Shown here one piece after another: positions 14,377 through 21,642 of a stretch of DNA of 31,547 nucleotides (position 1 is its first letter; each line of letters begins with the position of its first letter). The position numbers were made by a program, and so were the translations under genes. This DNA is from Alphaproteobacteria bacterium (GTDB lineage: Bacteria; Pseudomonadota; Alphaproteobacteria; Caulobacterales; Caulobacteraceae): positions 1 through 31,547 of the forward strand of contig JAHINZ010000354.1 of assembly GCA_018895795.1 (NCBI GenBank), in the 5' to 3' direction. The notes below the pieces were generated by a model. The model worked only from the letters and a program-made list of their open reading frames with translations, ran no database searches and had not been told where the DNA came from.

Positions 14377-15302
14377 TGGATCGCCGCCCGTCATGGCTCG
14401 CTTTCGCCGTCGCTCTCGCCCTGCTGGGCTCGGCGACCCTGGCCCATGCCGATCCCGCGATCGGGGCGCGGGTGGATGCGGTGCTGGCCGACGACACGGT
14501 GACGATCACCGAGGCGGGCAAGACCGTGCTGGTCTATCGCACCAAGCCGATCGATCCCGCCCTCGAGCCGGGGCGGCTGAACTATGTCCACCCGCTCTAC
14601 GCGCCGGACGGCACGGTGTTGACCGAAGACAAGCCCGCCGATCACCCGCACCAGCGTGGCGTGTTCTGGAGCTGGCGCCAGGTGCTGGTGAACGGCAAGC
14701 TGGTCGCCGACGGCGGGTTCATGAAGGGCCTGACCTTCCATGTGCGCGAAAAGCGCTTCAAGGGCGACGCCCAGGGCGGCGGAACCCTGACGGTCAACGC
14801 CGACTGGATCGTCACCTCGGGTCCGGAGCTGGACTATGTGGCGCGGGAAACCACCCGGGTCAGGGTCTATCCGCTGACGGACGGCGCGCGGCGGATCGAC
14901 TTCGACACCCTGATCACCGCGCGGGTCGACGCCCTGGGTCTGGGCGGCAGCGATGACGCCAAGGGCTATGGCGGCTTCTCGATGCGGCTGGTGCGCCCCG
15001 ATCGTCTGACCTTCGCCTCGAACGGCAAGACCATCACGCCGACCGACACCGCCCTGGAAGCCGGGGCGTCCATGGGCTTTGCCTGGCCGGCCGAATCCGG
15101 ATCGCCGGCCTGGACGATGGGCCTGACCTGCAAGGCCCATGACCAACCGATCAAGACCTGGGTCCTGCGCGGGTCCCTGTCGATGCAGAACTGCGTCTTC
15201 CCAGGCCGATCGCCCTATGTGATCAAGAAGGACCAGACCTTGCGCCTGCGCGAGACCGTGATTATCCGCCCCGCGACCGCGCCCAAACCCAAGACACCCT
15301 GA
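14376..15302 (+). CDS. Secreted DUF6807 (PmoA-like) protein
   Basis: A signal peptide (residues 1-26, core WLAFAVALALLGSATLAHA) precedes a domain matching the DUF6807 proteins once labelled PmoA-like; true methane monooxygenase is not implied. Characteristic stretches are NYVHPLYAPDGTVLTEDKP and DHPHQRGVFWSWRQV, with a HPHQRG metal- or sugar-site-like motif, then DFDTLITARVDALGLGG. It is co-translated with the GST upstream (1-base overlap) and is followed three bases later by the DUF4169 gene. Family members are often near sugar-degradation genes; its substrate is unknown. Confidence 0.8.
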   Translation: MDRRPSWLAFAVALALLGSATLAHADPAIGARVDAVLADDTVTITEAGKTVLVYRTKPIDPALEPGRLNYVHPLYAPDGTVLTEDKPADHPHQRGVFWSWRQVLVNGKLVADGGFMKGLTFHVREKRFKGDAQGGGTLTVNADWIVTSGPELDYVARETTRVRVYPLTDGARRIDFDTLITARVDALGLGGSDDAKGYGGFSMRLVRPDRLTFASNGKTITPTDTALEAGASMGFAWPAESGSPAWTMGLTCKAHDQPIKTWVLRGSLSMQNCVFPGRSPYVIKKDQTLRLRETVIIRPATAPKPKTP

Positions 15303-15304
15303 TC

Positions 15305-15481
15305 ATGGCCGAGATCCTCAATCTGAACCGGGCGCGCAAGGCCAAGGCCAAGGCCGAGGACAAGACCCGCGCGGCCGAGAACCGCGCCAAGTTCGGCCTA
15401 AGCAAGGTTGAAAAGACCCTGGACGCCGCGCGCGCCGCAAAGCTGCGCCGCGACCTGGACGGCGCCAAGTGCGAGGACTGA
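15305..15481 (+). CDS. DUF4169 family small protein
   Basis: The 58-residue frame encodes MAEILNLNRARKAKAKAEDK, then AAENRAKFGLSKVEKTLD and an alanine/arginine-rich end with LRRDLDGAK. This matches DUF4169, a small alphaproteobacterial protein with a basic N-terminus and a long helix. In related genomes it is typically beside a ribbon-helix-helix (RHH_4) protein (recollection). Here that partner is about 1 kb away at 16472, beyond coq4. The gene starts two bases after the DUF6807 stop, with no ribosome site of its own, suggesting coupled translation. Function unknown. Confidence 0.85.
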   Translation: MAEILNLNRARKAKAKAEDKTRAAENRAKFGLSKVEKTLDAARAAKLRRDLDGAKCED

Positions 15482-15504
15482 TCAGTCCAGCGAGGGGGAT
15501 CGGC

Positions 15505-15624
15505 ATGGCGCACGAAGAGAGGGCCAGGCGCCGCTCGGCGACGATCCGCAAGAGAACGCCGGGGCGCGCGATCGATCAGGGCGCCCATCAGCCGCTTGGC
15601 AGTGAGGCAATCAGGCCAGATTGA
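15505..15624 (+). CDS. Possible 39-residue basic protein (weak candidate)
   Basis: After the DUF4169 stop, AGGGGG lies about six bases before an ATG that opens MAHEERARRRSATIRKRTPG and ends in a short tail; the stop at 15622-15624 lies within the end of coq4 on the other strand. It is strongly basic. It could be a real small protein in the operon or a chance frame. No family is recognised. Confidence 0.25.
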   Translation: MAHEERARRRSATIRKRTPGRAIDQGAHQPLGSEAIRPD

Positions 15625-16399
15625 CCGACGGCGTCTTGTCCCGCCGCTCCGCGGGAATGGACCGGTAGAGCGTGTTGGGCTTGATCGACAGCCGCTCGCG
15701 CGCCTCGGTCAGCGGCATGGCGAACAGCGCCGGATAGTCCACGGCCGGCAACCAGGCGGCCGACCGACCGTTGCTCCAGGCCTCGCGCACGGCGGCGCCA
15801 TAGGGGTTGCCGTCCTTGAGCCGGGCGAACTCTCGCGTCCCGGCCAAGGCGATGGCCGCGAATCCCAGGCTGCGGGTCTGGGCATAGGAAAAGGCGACCA
15901 CGCAGACCTCGCCCAGGGCGTCGGTGTTGTAACCGGTCAGCACGTGCCAGACATCGTGCACGTCGCGCAGCCGGCGACCATACCAGGCCAGCGGATGCGG
16001 CGCGTCGACATCGCTCTCCACGATCTTGCGGCTTTCCTCGGCCAGTCCCTCAGCCGACAGCCCGCGCGGCGCGATGAAGTCGCGATAGGCCGCGCCGACC
16101 GTGCCGGGCCCAAAGCTGGCCAGCCAAACGGGGTCCGACAACCGCGCGGCGAACTCGTCACGCTCATAAGCAATACGGCCGCCTTCGGGCGTGGACAGCA
16201 GGCGTCGATAGCCCTTGGGGATGGCTTTGCCGGCCAGGGCCCGCATGATCTCGAAGACCTGAACAGTATCTTCCTTGTCCGCGATCAGCCGGCGAACGGC
16301 CTTGAGCGCCCGAATCGGCTGCAGTCTGAAGGCGTCCCGTCCGCGACGCGCGCTTGTTGAAGCGGTAGAACCATCGAGGACTTGCGCGGCGACGTTCAT
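15611..16399 (-). CDS. coq4: Coq4 family ubiquinone biosynthesis protein
   Basis: Coq4 acts in ubiquinone synthesis; in eukaryotes it has recently been tied to decarboxylation and hydroxylation of the quinone head group (recollection). The 262-residue protein carries the hallmark HDVWHVLTGYNTDALGE, a metal-binding H-D-x2-H with a downstream Glu, after LRDVHD. It also has the conserved tail motif WLPAVDYPALFAMPL. I chose the ATG at 16397-16399: AGGAG lies eight bases upstream, and the longer frame to 16444 would start inside a palindrome. The gene is divergent from a ribbon-helix-helix gene, with a dyad at 16423-16449 between them. Confidence 0.9.
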   Translation of the reverse strand: MNVAAQVLDGSTASTSARRGRDAFRLQPIRALKAVRRLIADKEDTVQVFEIMRALAGKAIPKGYRRLLSTPEGGRIAYERDEFAARLSDPVWLASFGPGTVGAAYRDFIAPRGLSAEGLAEESRKIVESDVDAPHPLAWYGRRLRDVHDVWHVLTGYNTDALGEVCVVAFSYAQTRSLGFAAIALAGTREFARLKDGNPYGAAVREAWSNGRSAAWLPAVDYPALFAMPLTEARERLSIKPNTLYRSIPAERRDKTPSVNLA

Positions 16400-16422
16400 G
16401 AGGCATGCTCCTGACGGATCCG

Positions 16423-16449
16423 AAAAAGGTGACGCCTCCGTCACTTTTT
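16423..16449. promoter_or_regulatory. Dyad between coq4 and the ribbon-helix-helix gene
   Basis: AAAAAGGTGACG and CGTCACTTTTT pair with one bulged G around a CCTC centre; the core is TGACG-CCTC-CGTCA. Lying upstream of both divergent genes it could be an operator. On the plus strand it also looks like a stem plus T-run, but there it would be in the 5' region of the ribbon-helix-helix gene, where a terminator would be odd. Confidence 0.45.
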
Positions 16450-16471
16450 ATCAAGAGGCATCTCTCCACCC

Positions 16472-16717
16472 ATGGGCAGTCTCAAGAAGCGATCGGTGAA
16501 TCTGGCCGGTCACGCCACCTCCTTGGCGCTGGAAGAAGAGTTCTGGCGCGTCCTGGACGAGGCCGCCTTAGACGAGGCGATCAGCATGGCCGCGCTGATC
16601 CAGAGGATCGACACCGGGCGCGGTGACCGACCGCTAGCGTCGGCCTGCCGGGTTTTCGCCCTGCTCAGAACGGCCGATCACCCTGGTCGCGGCGAGACCG
16701 GCGGCGGCTGTGGCTGA
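16472..16717 (+). CDS. Ribbon-helix-helix (RHH_4-like) domain protein
   Basis: The 81-residue protein begins MGSLKKRSVNLAGHATSLAL, the beta-strand and loop of RHH_4-type domains, followed by EEEFWRVLDEAAL, SMAALIQRIDTGR and LASACRVFALLRT as helices. Such proteins are small DNA-binding or accessory proteins and typically accompany DUF4169 (recollection). Here the DUF4169 gene lies about 1 kb upstream on the same strand, with coq4 between on the other strand. The last 40 bases overlap the end of the convergent small membrane protein gene. Confidence 0.8.
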   Translation: MGSLKKRSVNLAGHATSLALEEEFWRVLDEAALDEAISMAALIQRIDTGRGDRPLASACRVFALLRTADHPGRGETGGGCG

Positions 16718-16902
16718 GGATCGGTCCTAGGGCCGGACGGCAGGATCGGGGCCCAATACTGCAGGTCGGCGGATTGGCTGGCGCGCTCGCCAAGACGCCA
16801 CGCCATCCACAGCGTCAGGGCGACGACCACGACCACGAGCGCGGTCATCCAGACGCCTGGGCCGATAGGATGCGACTGTGGGGGCTTCCCCTTCAGGCTC
16901 AA
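16678..16902 (-). CDS. Small membrane protein, second in a two-gene cassette
   Basis: The 74-residue frame starts at TTG 16902 and overlaps the stop of the preceding gene (TTGA), so it is translationally coupled. It has one membrane helix (VWMTALVVVVVALTLWMAWR) and a proline-rich hydrophilic end (PQPQPPPVSPRP). No family is recognised. It shares the predicted SigT-type promoter at 17118-17142 with the gene upstream. The convergent ribbon-helix-helix gene overlaps its last 40 bases. The unusual start codon is inferred from the coupling. Confidence 0.6.
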   Translation of the reverse strand: MSLKGKPPQSHPIGPGVWMTALVVVVVALTLWMAWRLGERASQSADLQYWAPILPSGPRTDPQPQPPPVSPRPG

Positions 16903-17087
16903 CCGCCCGGCGGCTTTGGCGCGTCAGGAAGCTTGGGCGCGGACGCCGACACATTGACGTCGATCGATTTCTTCTGAGAGAAGCCGCCTGAATAGACAAG
17001 GAACGCCAGGACGGCGACGACAACAACCAAGCCCCCGACGATGAACGCCAGGCCGCTGTTGCCGCCACTTTTGGTGTCTTCGGCCAT
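16899..17087 (-). CDS. Small single-pass membrane protein, first in a two-gene cassette
   Basis: The 62-residue protein has one helix (LAFIVGGLVVVVAVLAFLVY, about residues 13-32) between a short glycine-rich N-terminus and a hydrophilic, proline-rich tail (APKLPDAPKPPGG). GGGAGG lies seven bases before the ATG at 17085-17087. A GGAAC-N16-CGTT promoter lies 31 bases before the start, placing it in the predicted EcfG/SigT stress regulon. Function unknown; small membrane proteins are frequent members of alphaproteobacterial stress regulons. Confidence 0.75.
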   Translation of the reverse strand: MAEDTKSGGNSGLAFIVGGLVVVVAVLAFLVYSGGFSQKKSIDVNVSASAPKLPDAPKPPGG

Positions 17088-17117
17088 GCTGGCCTCCCAT
17101 GATTGATCCGCCAGAAC

Positions 17118-17142
17118 AACGGTCGCTTCCGCCCGCGGTTCC
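17118..17142 (-). promoter_or_regulatory. EcfG/SigT-type promoter of the small membrane protein cassette
   Basis: On the minus strand GGAAC (17142-17138) is followed by 16 bases and CGTT (17121-17118), an exact match to the alphaproteobacterial general-stress promoter GGAAC-N16/17-CGTT. The -10 element ends 31 bases before the ATG at 17087. Confidence 0.65.
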
Positions 17143-17195
17143 CAAATCGCCGCCGAGGGGCTTAAGCCCGCGCGTGTTCGTGCTACATATGTTCC

Positions 17196-19583
17196 ATGTC
17201 TTCAGGCTTCGACTCGCGCCCACCTCAGGGCGACCTTCCCTCTCCGCGCATCTCCGATCTGGCCCGGCCTCGCGGCCCGGCCGGCGGCGCGGCCGACTAT
17301 CTTGAGGGCCTGAACCCCGAACAACGCGAGGCCGTCGAAACCACCGAGGGTCCGGTTCTGGTCCTGGCCGGGGCCGGCACCGGCAAGACCCGGGTGCTGA
17401 CCACCCGCCTGGCCCATATCCTGACGACCGGTCGCGCCCGCCCCTGGGAACTGCTGGCCGTCACCTTCACCAACAAGGCCGCCCGCGAGATGCGCGAGCG
17501 GATCACCCACATCATCGGACCTCAGGCCGAGGACCTGCGCTGGCTGGGCACCTTCCACTCGGTGGCCGCCCAGATCCTGCGCCGCCACGCCGAACTGGTG
17601 GGCCTGAAATCCAGCTACACCATCATCGACAATGACGATCAGGAGCGCCTGCTCAAGCAACTGATCGAGGCCGAGAACATCGACGCCAAGCGCTGGACGC
17701 GCAGGATCCTGGCCGGGATGATCGACAACTGGAAGAACAAGGGCTGGACGCCCGAGCGCGTGCCGCCCGCCGACGGATCGGAGTTCGCGGCGGGCAAGGG
17801 GATAACGCTCTACCGCCAATATCAGGACCGGCTGCGGATCCTCAACGCCTGCGATTTCGGCGACCTGCTGCTGCACAACATCACCATCTTCACCAGCCAC
17901 GCCGATGTGCTGACCGACTATCAGACCCGCTTCAAATATGTGCTGGTCGACGAGTATCAGGACACCAATATCGCCCAGTACCTGTGGCTGCGTCTGCTGG
18001 CCCAGGGCCGACAGAACGTCTGTTGCGTGGGCGATGACGACCAGTCGATCTATGGCTGGCGCGGGGCCGAGGTCGACAACATCCTGCGCTTCGAACGCGA
18101 CTTCCCGGGGGCCAAGGTGGTGCGCCTGGAGCGTAATTATCGGTCTACGGAACATATCCTGGCGGCGGCCTCGGGCCTGATCACCGCCAACAAGGACCGC
18201 CTGGGCAAGACCCTGTGGACCGAGGCCGTGGGCGGCGAAAAGGTCAAGGTCAGCGGCGTCTGGGACGGCGAGGCCGAGAGCCGGATGATCGCCGACGAGA
18301 TCGAGAAGGCGAAAAGAGCCGGCCGGAAGTATGCCCAGATGGCCATCCTGGTCCGGGCCAGCTTCCAGATGCGCGCCTTCGAAGAGCGGTTCGTGATGCT
18401 GCAGATCCCCTACAAGGTGGTCGGCGGCCCGCGCTTCTTCGAACGGGCCGAGATCCGCGACGCCCATGCCTATCTGCGCCTGATCCAATCGCCCGATGAT
18501 GATCTGGCCTTCGAGCGCATCGTCAACACGCCCAAGCGCGGCATCGGCGACACCTCGGTGCAGAAGCTGCTGCACATCGCCCGGGCCGACAGCCTGTCGG
18601 CGGTGGAGTCCGCCCGGATCCTGGTCGGCAGCGACGAGCTGCCGGCCCGCACGCGCACGGCGCTGTCCAACTTCCTGCGCGACCTGGATCGCTGGCGGGC
18701 CCTGGCTCAGACCATGCCGCACCAGCGGGTGCTGGAGGCGGTGCTGGAGGAGAGCGGCTATACCGACGCGCTTCGTCTCGACAAGGGCCCCACCAGCCAG
18801 ACGCGGCTGGAAAACCTGAAGGAGCTCGTCCAGTCGATGAGCGCCTTCGACACCCTGGAAAGCTATCTGGAACACGTGTCGCTAGTCATGGACCTCGACA
18901 AGGGCTCCAGCGACGACTCCGTCTGGATCATGACCCTGCACGCGGCCAAGGGCCTGGAGTTCCCGCTGGTCTTCCTGCCCGGCTGGGAGGAAGGCGTGTT
19001 CCCCAGCCAGCGCAGCATGGACGACAAGGGGACCAAGGGCCTCGAGGAAGAGCGCCGCCTGGCCTATGTCGGCATCACCCGGGCCCGCGAGGAGGCCCGG
19101 ATCAGTTTCGTGGCCAATCGTCAGGTCTATGGCCGCTGGACCAGCCAGCTGCCGTCGCGCTTCGTCGACGAACTGCCCCTGGCCCATGTCGAGGCGGCGT
19201 CCGAGACCGGCTATTACGGCGGCGGTCCCGGCATGCAGCAGACGGCGGCGTCGCGCTGGGACGACACCGGACAAAGCTCGTTCGGCGGCTCGGGCTATGA
19301 CAGCCCCGGCTGGAAACGGGCCCAGGACCGCGTCGCCGCCCCCTCGTGGAGCAAACCTCGCACGGGCGGTTCGGGCGCTCGCTCGGCCCCGATCGAGGGC
19401 GAAGGCCGTCTGGTGGCGGTGTCGACCCCCGCCAAGGCCAGCGCCTATCAGCGCGGCGACAGGGTGTTCCACGTCAAGTTCGGCTACGGCAAGGTCTCGG
19501 CCGTCGAGGGCAACAAGCTGTCGGTTTCGTTCGACAAGGCCGGCGACAAGAAGGTCATCGACAGCTTCGTCGAGAAGGGCTGA
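17196..19583 (+). CDS. uvrD: UvrD/PcrA-type ATP-dependent DNA helicase
   Basis: The 795-residue superfamily 1 helicase unwinds DNA 3' to 5' in nucleotide-excision and mismatch repair. The motifs run in order: LNPEQREAVE (Q motif), GAGTGKT (59-65, Walker A), the VDEYQDTN (motif II) region, GDDDQSIYGWRGA (III), RNYRST (IV), MTLHAAKGLEF (V) and RRLAYVGITRARE (VI). The C-terminal tail (RVFHVKFGYGKVSAVEGNKL) is the UvrD Tudor-like domain that binds RNA polymerase or UvrB in relatives. An ATG at 17196 is the best start. No ribosome site precedes it, so translation may be leaderless. No SOS box is seen. Confidence 0.96.
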   Translation: MSSGFDSRPPQGDLPSPRISDLARPRGPAGGAADYLEGLNPEQREAVETTEGPVLVLAGAGTGKTRVLTTRLAHILTTGRARPWELLAVTFTNKAAREMRERITHIIGPQAEDLRWLGTFHSVAAQILRRHAELVGLKSSYTIIDNDDQERLLKQLIEAENIDAKRWTRRILAGMIDNWKNKGWTPERVPPADGSEFAAGKGITLYRQYQDRLRILNACDFGDLLLHNITIFTSHADVLTDYQTRFKYVLVDEYQDTNIAQYLWLRLLAQGRQNVCCVGDDDQSIYGWRGAEVDNILRFERDFPGAKVVRLERNYRSTEHILAAASGLITANKDRLGKTLWTEAVGGEKVKVSGVWDGEAESRMIADEIEKAKRAGRKYAQMAILVRASFQMRAFEERFVMLQIPYKVVGGPRFFERAEIRDAHAYLRLIQSPDDDLAFERIVNTPKRGIGDTSVQKLLHIARADSLSAVESARILVGSDELPARTRTALSNFLRDLDRWRALAQTMPHQRVLEAVLEESGYTDALRLDKGPTSQTRLENLKELVQSMSAFDTLESYLEHVSLVMDLDKGSSDDSVWIMTLHAAKGLEFPLVFLPGWEEGVFPSQRSMDDKGTKGLEEERRLAYVGITRAREEARISFVANRQVYGRWTSQLPSRFVDELPLAHVEAASETGYYGGGPGMQQTAASRWDDTGQSSFGGSGYDSPGWKRAQDRVAAPSWSKPRTGGSGARSAPIEGEGRLVAVSTPAKASAYQRGDRVFHVKFGYGKVSAVEGNKLSVSFDKAGDKKVIDSFVEKG

Positions 19584-19712
19584 GCTTCCGCCTCCGCTCA
19601 GGGTCTTCGTCACTTGCCCCCTACTGACCGCTGTCGCGGTCGGCCAAGACAGGCCAGCAAGGATTTCCCCGGCCCCGATCGAACCGAACAGCGTCCCAGG
19701 CGCTATTGGGTC

Positions 19713-20171
19713 ATGGACATCGATCTCGCGCCCCTGAAGGCCTTCGCCACGTCCCGGCCGGTGCTGTACGGCGCGCCCTCGGCCGCCGTGCTGGGCGTCA
19801 TCCTGGGCCTGCTGGTCAGGGTGGGGCCTCAGACCGCGCCATCGGCCAGCATGGAAGCCTATGAGGGCAATGGGGGCGTCGAACAGACGGTCGAACCGAT
19901 CGCTTTGCCCGCCGGAAAGATCCCCGACTATATGATCGGCACCGATTTCCTGGCCTCTGCGGAGCAGCGCCCCATGGAACCCGCCGACGATGTCTTTGAG
20001 CCTCGGGTCGCCAGATCGTCTTCGGTCAAAGACCAGCCGCCTGCGGTGATCGTCGCCGCCCGGCCCGCGCGCCCCGCCCGTGACGAGACACGCTGGGCGT
20101 CCACCCAAGGCGATATTCTGGATATCCGTCTGCCCGAAGATGGCCCAGCCCCGCCTCCGCTTCGCGACTGA
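19713..20171 (+). CDS. Hypothetical single-pass membrane protein
   Basis: The 152-residue protein starts MDIDLAPLKAFATS and has one membrane helix (VLYGAPSAAVLGVILGLLV, about residues 17-35). A hydrophilic, proline/alanine-rich region with no recognised domain follows. The ATG at 19713 is favoured over the upstream frame start at 19614, which would add a charged stretch with no hydrophobic character. Only a weak TTGGG precedes it. It lies between uvrD and prmA on the same strand and may be read with them. Confidence 0.6.
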   Translation: MDIDLAPLKAFATSRPVLYGAPSAAVLGVILGLLVRVGPQTAPSASMEAYEGNGGVEQTVEPIALPAGKIPDYMIGTDFLASAEQRPMEPADDVFEPRVARSSSVKDQPPAVIVAARPARPARDETRWASTQGDILDIRLPEDGPAPPPLRD

Positions 20172-20243
20172 TAGAGCCGCTCGTCCGGCGTTCGATCGTC
20201 GCCAAGGCTCGCCTTTCGGCTCCGAGATGGCTACTGGAGCGGC

Positions 20244-21110
20244 ATGACCGACTACACGCCCCAACAGATCGTCGCTCGCGGCCCCCGCGCCGACGCCGAA
20301 GCCGCCGCCGACGCCATCGATAACGAGGTCGCGCTGGAAGGCGCCACCTACTCGATCCTGGAAGAGGACGAGGACAAGAACATCTGGCGGATCGACGCCT
20401 TCCCCACCACCCAGGTCGAGTCCGACGGCCTCAACCGGGTGCTGGCCGGCTTCAAGGTCAAGGTCACCACCGAGGTTCTGGCCGACGCCGACTGGCTGGC
20501 CATGGCGCTGTCGGGCCTGCCGCCGGTCAGGGCTGGGCGCTTTTTCGTCTATGGCATGCACGATCGCGGCCGCCTGCCGGCCAGCACGGTCAATCTGCGC
20601 ATCGAGGCCGGCGCGGCCTTCGGAACCGGCCACCATGGCACCACGGTGGGCTGCCTTCAGGCCTATGACCGGCTGATCAAGGCCCGCAAGTTCAAGAAGG
20701 TGCTAGACGTCGGGGCCGGCACAGGGCTGCTGGCCATCGCCGCCGCCCGCACGGGCAGCAAGCTGGCGGTGGGCACCGACATCGACCGCCCCAGCGTGCG
20801 GATCGCCCGCGAGAACGCCAAGGTCAACCAGGCCAACGCCAAGTTCGTCCACGCCTCGGGCCTGGGCGACCGCCTAGTGGCCGACAACGCGCCCTATGAT
20901 CTGGTGTTCGCCAACATCCTGGCCCGGCCGCTGATCAGCCTGGCCCAGGATATCAAGCGCGCCCTGGTTCCGGGCGGCACGGTGATCCTGTCGGGCCTGC
21001 TGCGCACCCAGGAACGCATGGTCAAGGCGGCCTATCTGTCGCGCGGCTTCAAGGTGGTCCGCCGCATCCATCGCGACGCCTGGGCGACCCTGGTCCTGCA
21101 GCGTCCCTGA
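20244..21110 (+). CDS. prmA: Ribosomal protein L11 methyltransferase
   Basis: PrmA trimethylates lysines and the N-terminus of ribosomal protein L11 using S-adenosylmethionine. The 288-residue protein has an N-terminal substrate-recognition part (about 1-85), the linker region with EAGAAFGTGHHGTT (112-130), and the class I methyltransferase core with VLDVGAGTGLLAIAAA (SAM-binding, about 155-170). FANILARPLISLA carries the N-x2-x-P catalytic-type motif, and ILSGLL appears near the end. The ATG at 20244 is supported by position; the preceding TACTGGAGCGGC gives GGAG six bases upstream. It is followed by a predicted SigT promoter for the next gene. Confidence 0.95.
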   Translation: MTDYTPQQIVARGPRADAEAAADAIDNEVALEGATYSILEEDEDKNIWRIDAFPTTQVESDGLNRVLAGFKVKVTTEVLADADWLAMALSGLPPVRAGRFFVYGMHDRGRLPASTVNLRIEAGAAFGTGHHGTTVGCLQAYDRLIKARKFKKVLDVGAGTGLLAIAAARTGSKLAVGTDIDRPSVRIARENAKVNQANAKFVHASGLGDRLVADNAPYDLVFANILARPLISLAQDIKRALVPGGTVILSGLLRTQERMVKAAYLSRGFKVVRRIHRDAWATLVLQRP

Positions 21111-21120
21111 CGGCGACGCT

Positions 21121-21146
21121 GGAACCGCCGGCCAGCGGGGCACGTT
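21121..21146 (+). promoter_or_regulatory. EcfG/SigT-type promoter of the membrane coiled-coil protein
   Basis: GGAAC (21121-21125), 17 bases, then CGTT (21143-21146) exactly match the alphaproteobacterial general-stress promoter consensus. The ATG at 21184 is 37 bases after the -10 element. It lies in the short gap after prmA. Confidence 0.65.
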
Positions 21147-21176
21147 CCCTGAACTGAGATTTCACGGTTCAAGGAA
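21145..21176 (+). repeat. Inverted repeat in the 5' leader of the next gene
   Basis: TTCCCTGAAC (21145-21154) and GTTCAAGGAA (21167-21176) pair with one mismatch around a 12-base loop. The right arm contains the AAGGAA that could serve as the ribosome site of the gene at 21184, so folding could hide it. The left arm overlaps the -10 element. Confidence 0.4.
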
Positions 21177-21183
21177 AAGCCCG

Positions 21184-21600
21184 ATGACCTATGTCGATCC
21201 CCAAGTCCCGCCGACCGAACGGGTTGTCGAGGTTCGCGAACGCAATACGACAGGATGGATGGTGGCCGGGATCGTGGCCATCGTGGCCGTGATCGCGGTC
21301 GTCTTCATGCTGACCCAGCGCCCTGGCGACCTGAACCGCGAGCAGATGATGCAGGCCCAGGAACAGGGTCGAGCCGCGGGCATGATGGAAGGCGCTCAGT
21401 CGACCATGACCTCCAGCGCGCAGCAGGCCCAGTTCGCCGCTGAAAACGCCGCTCGCGCCGCCAGCGCCGTCGCGGACTCCGCGCGTCGCGACACCGAGCG
21501 CGCCGCCGCCAACGCCAATCAGGCCGCGCAGGCCGCAGCTGATCGCGCCGCTCCTCCCGCGCCCCCGGTCGACGCCCCGCCGGCGCCGACGCCGCAATAA
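21184..21600 (+). CDS. Membrane-anchored coiled-coil protein, predicted stress regulon
   Basis: The 138-residue protein has one membrane helix (WMVAGIVAIVAVIAVVFML, about residues 25-43), then a Gln/Glu/Ala-rich helical stretch (REQMMQAQEQGRAAGMMEGA). Alanine-rich repeats (AANANQAAQAAADRA) and a proline-rich end (PPVDAPPAPTPQ) follow. An AAGGAA element lies eight bases before the ATG. The upstream GGAAC-N17-CGTT marks it as a likely general-stress gene. No domain family is recognised; it may be a scaffold or envelope spacer. Confidence 0.75.
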   Translation: MTYVDPQVPPTERVVEVRERNTTGWMVAGIVAIVAVIAVVFMLTQRPGDLNREQMMQAQEQGRAAGMMEGAQSTMTSSAQQAQFAAENAARAASAVADSARRDTERAAANANQAAQAAADRAAPPAPPVDAPPAPTPQ

Positions 21601-21642
21601 TCATCCTCTTCCCAGGCTCGGGTCGGCGGATTACATCGAGGC

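Noticed and set aside
17176..17194. Two GTTC motifs before uvrD as a possible SOS box
   Set aside because: They are separated by 11 bases, not the 7 required by the alphaproteobacterial LexA site.
17202..18875. Long minus-strand frame opposite uvrD (557 codons)
   Set aside because: It lies wholly within uvrD, whose helicase motifs are all present in order; high GC at third codon positions creates such open shadows.
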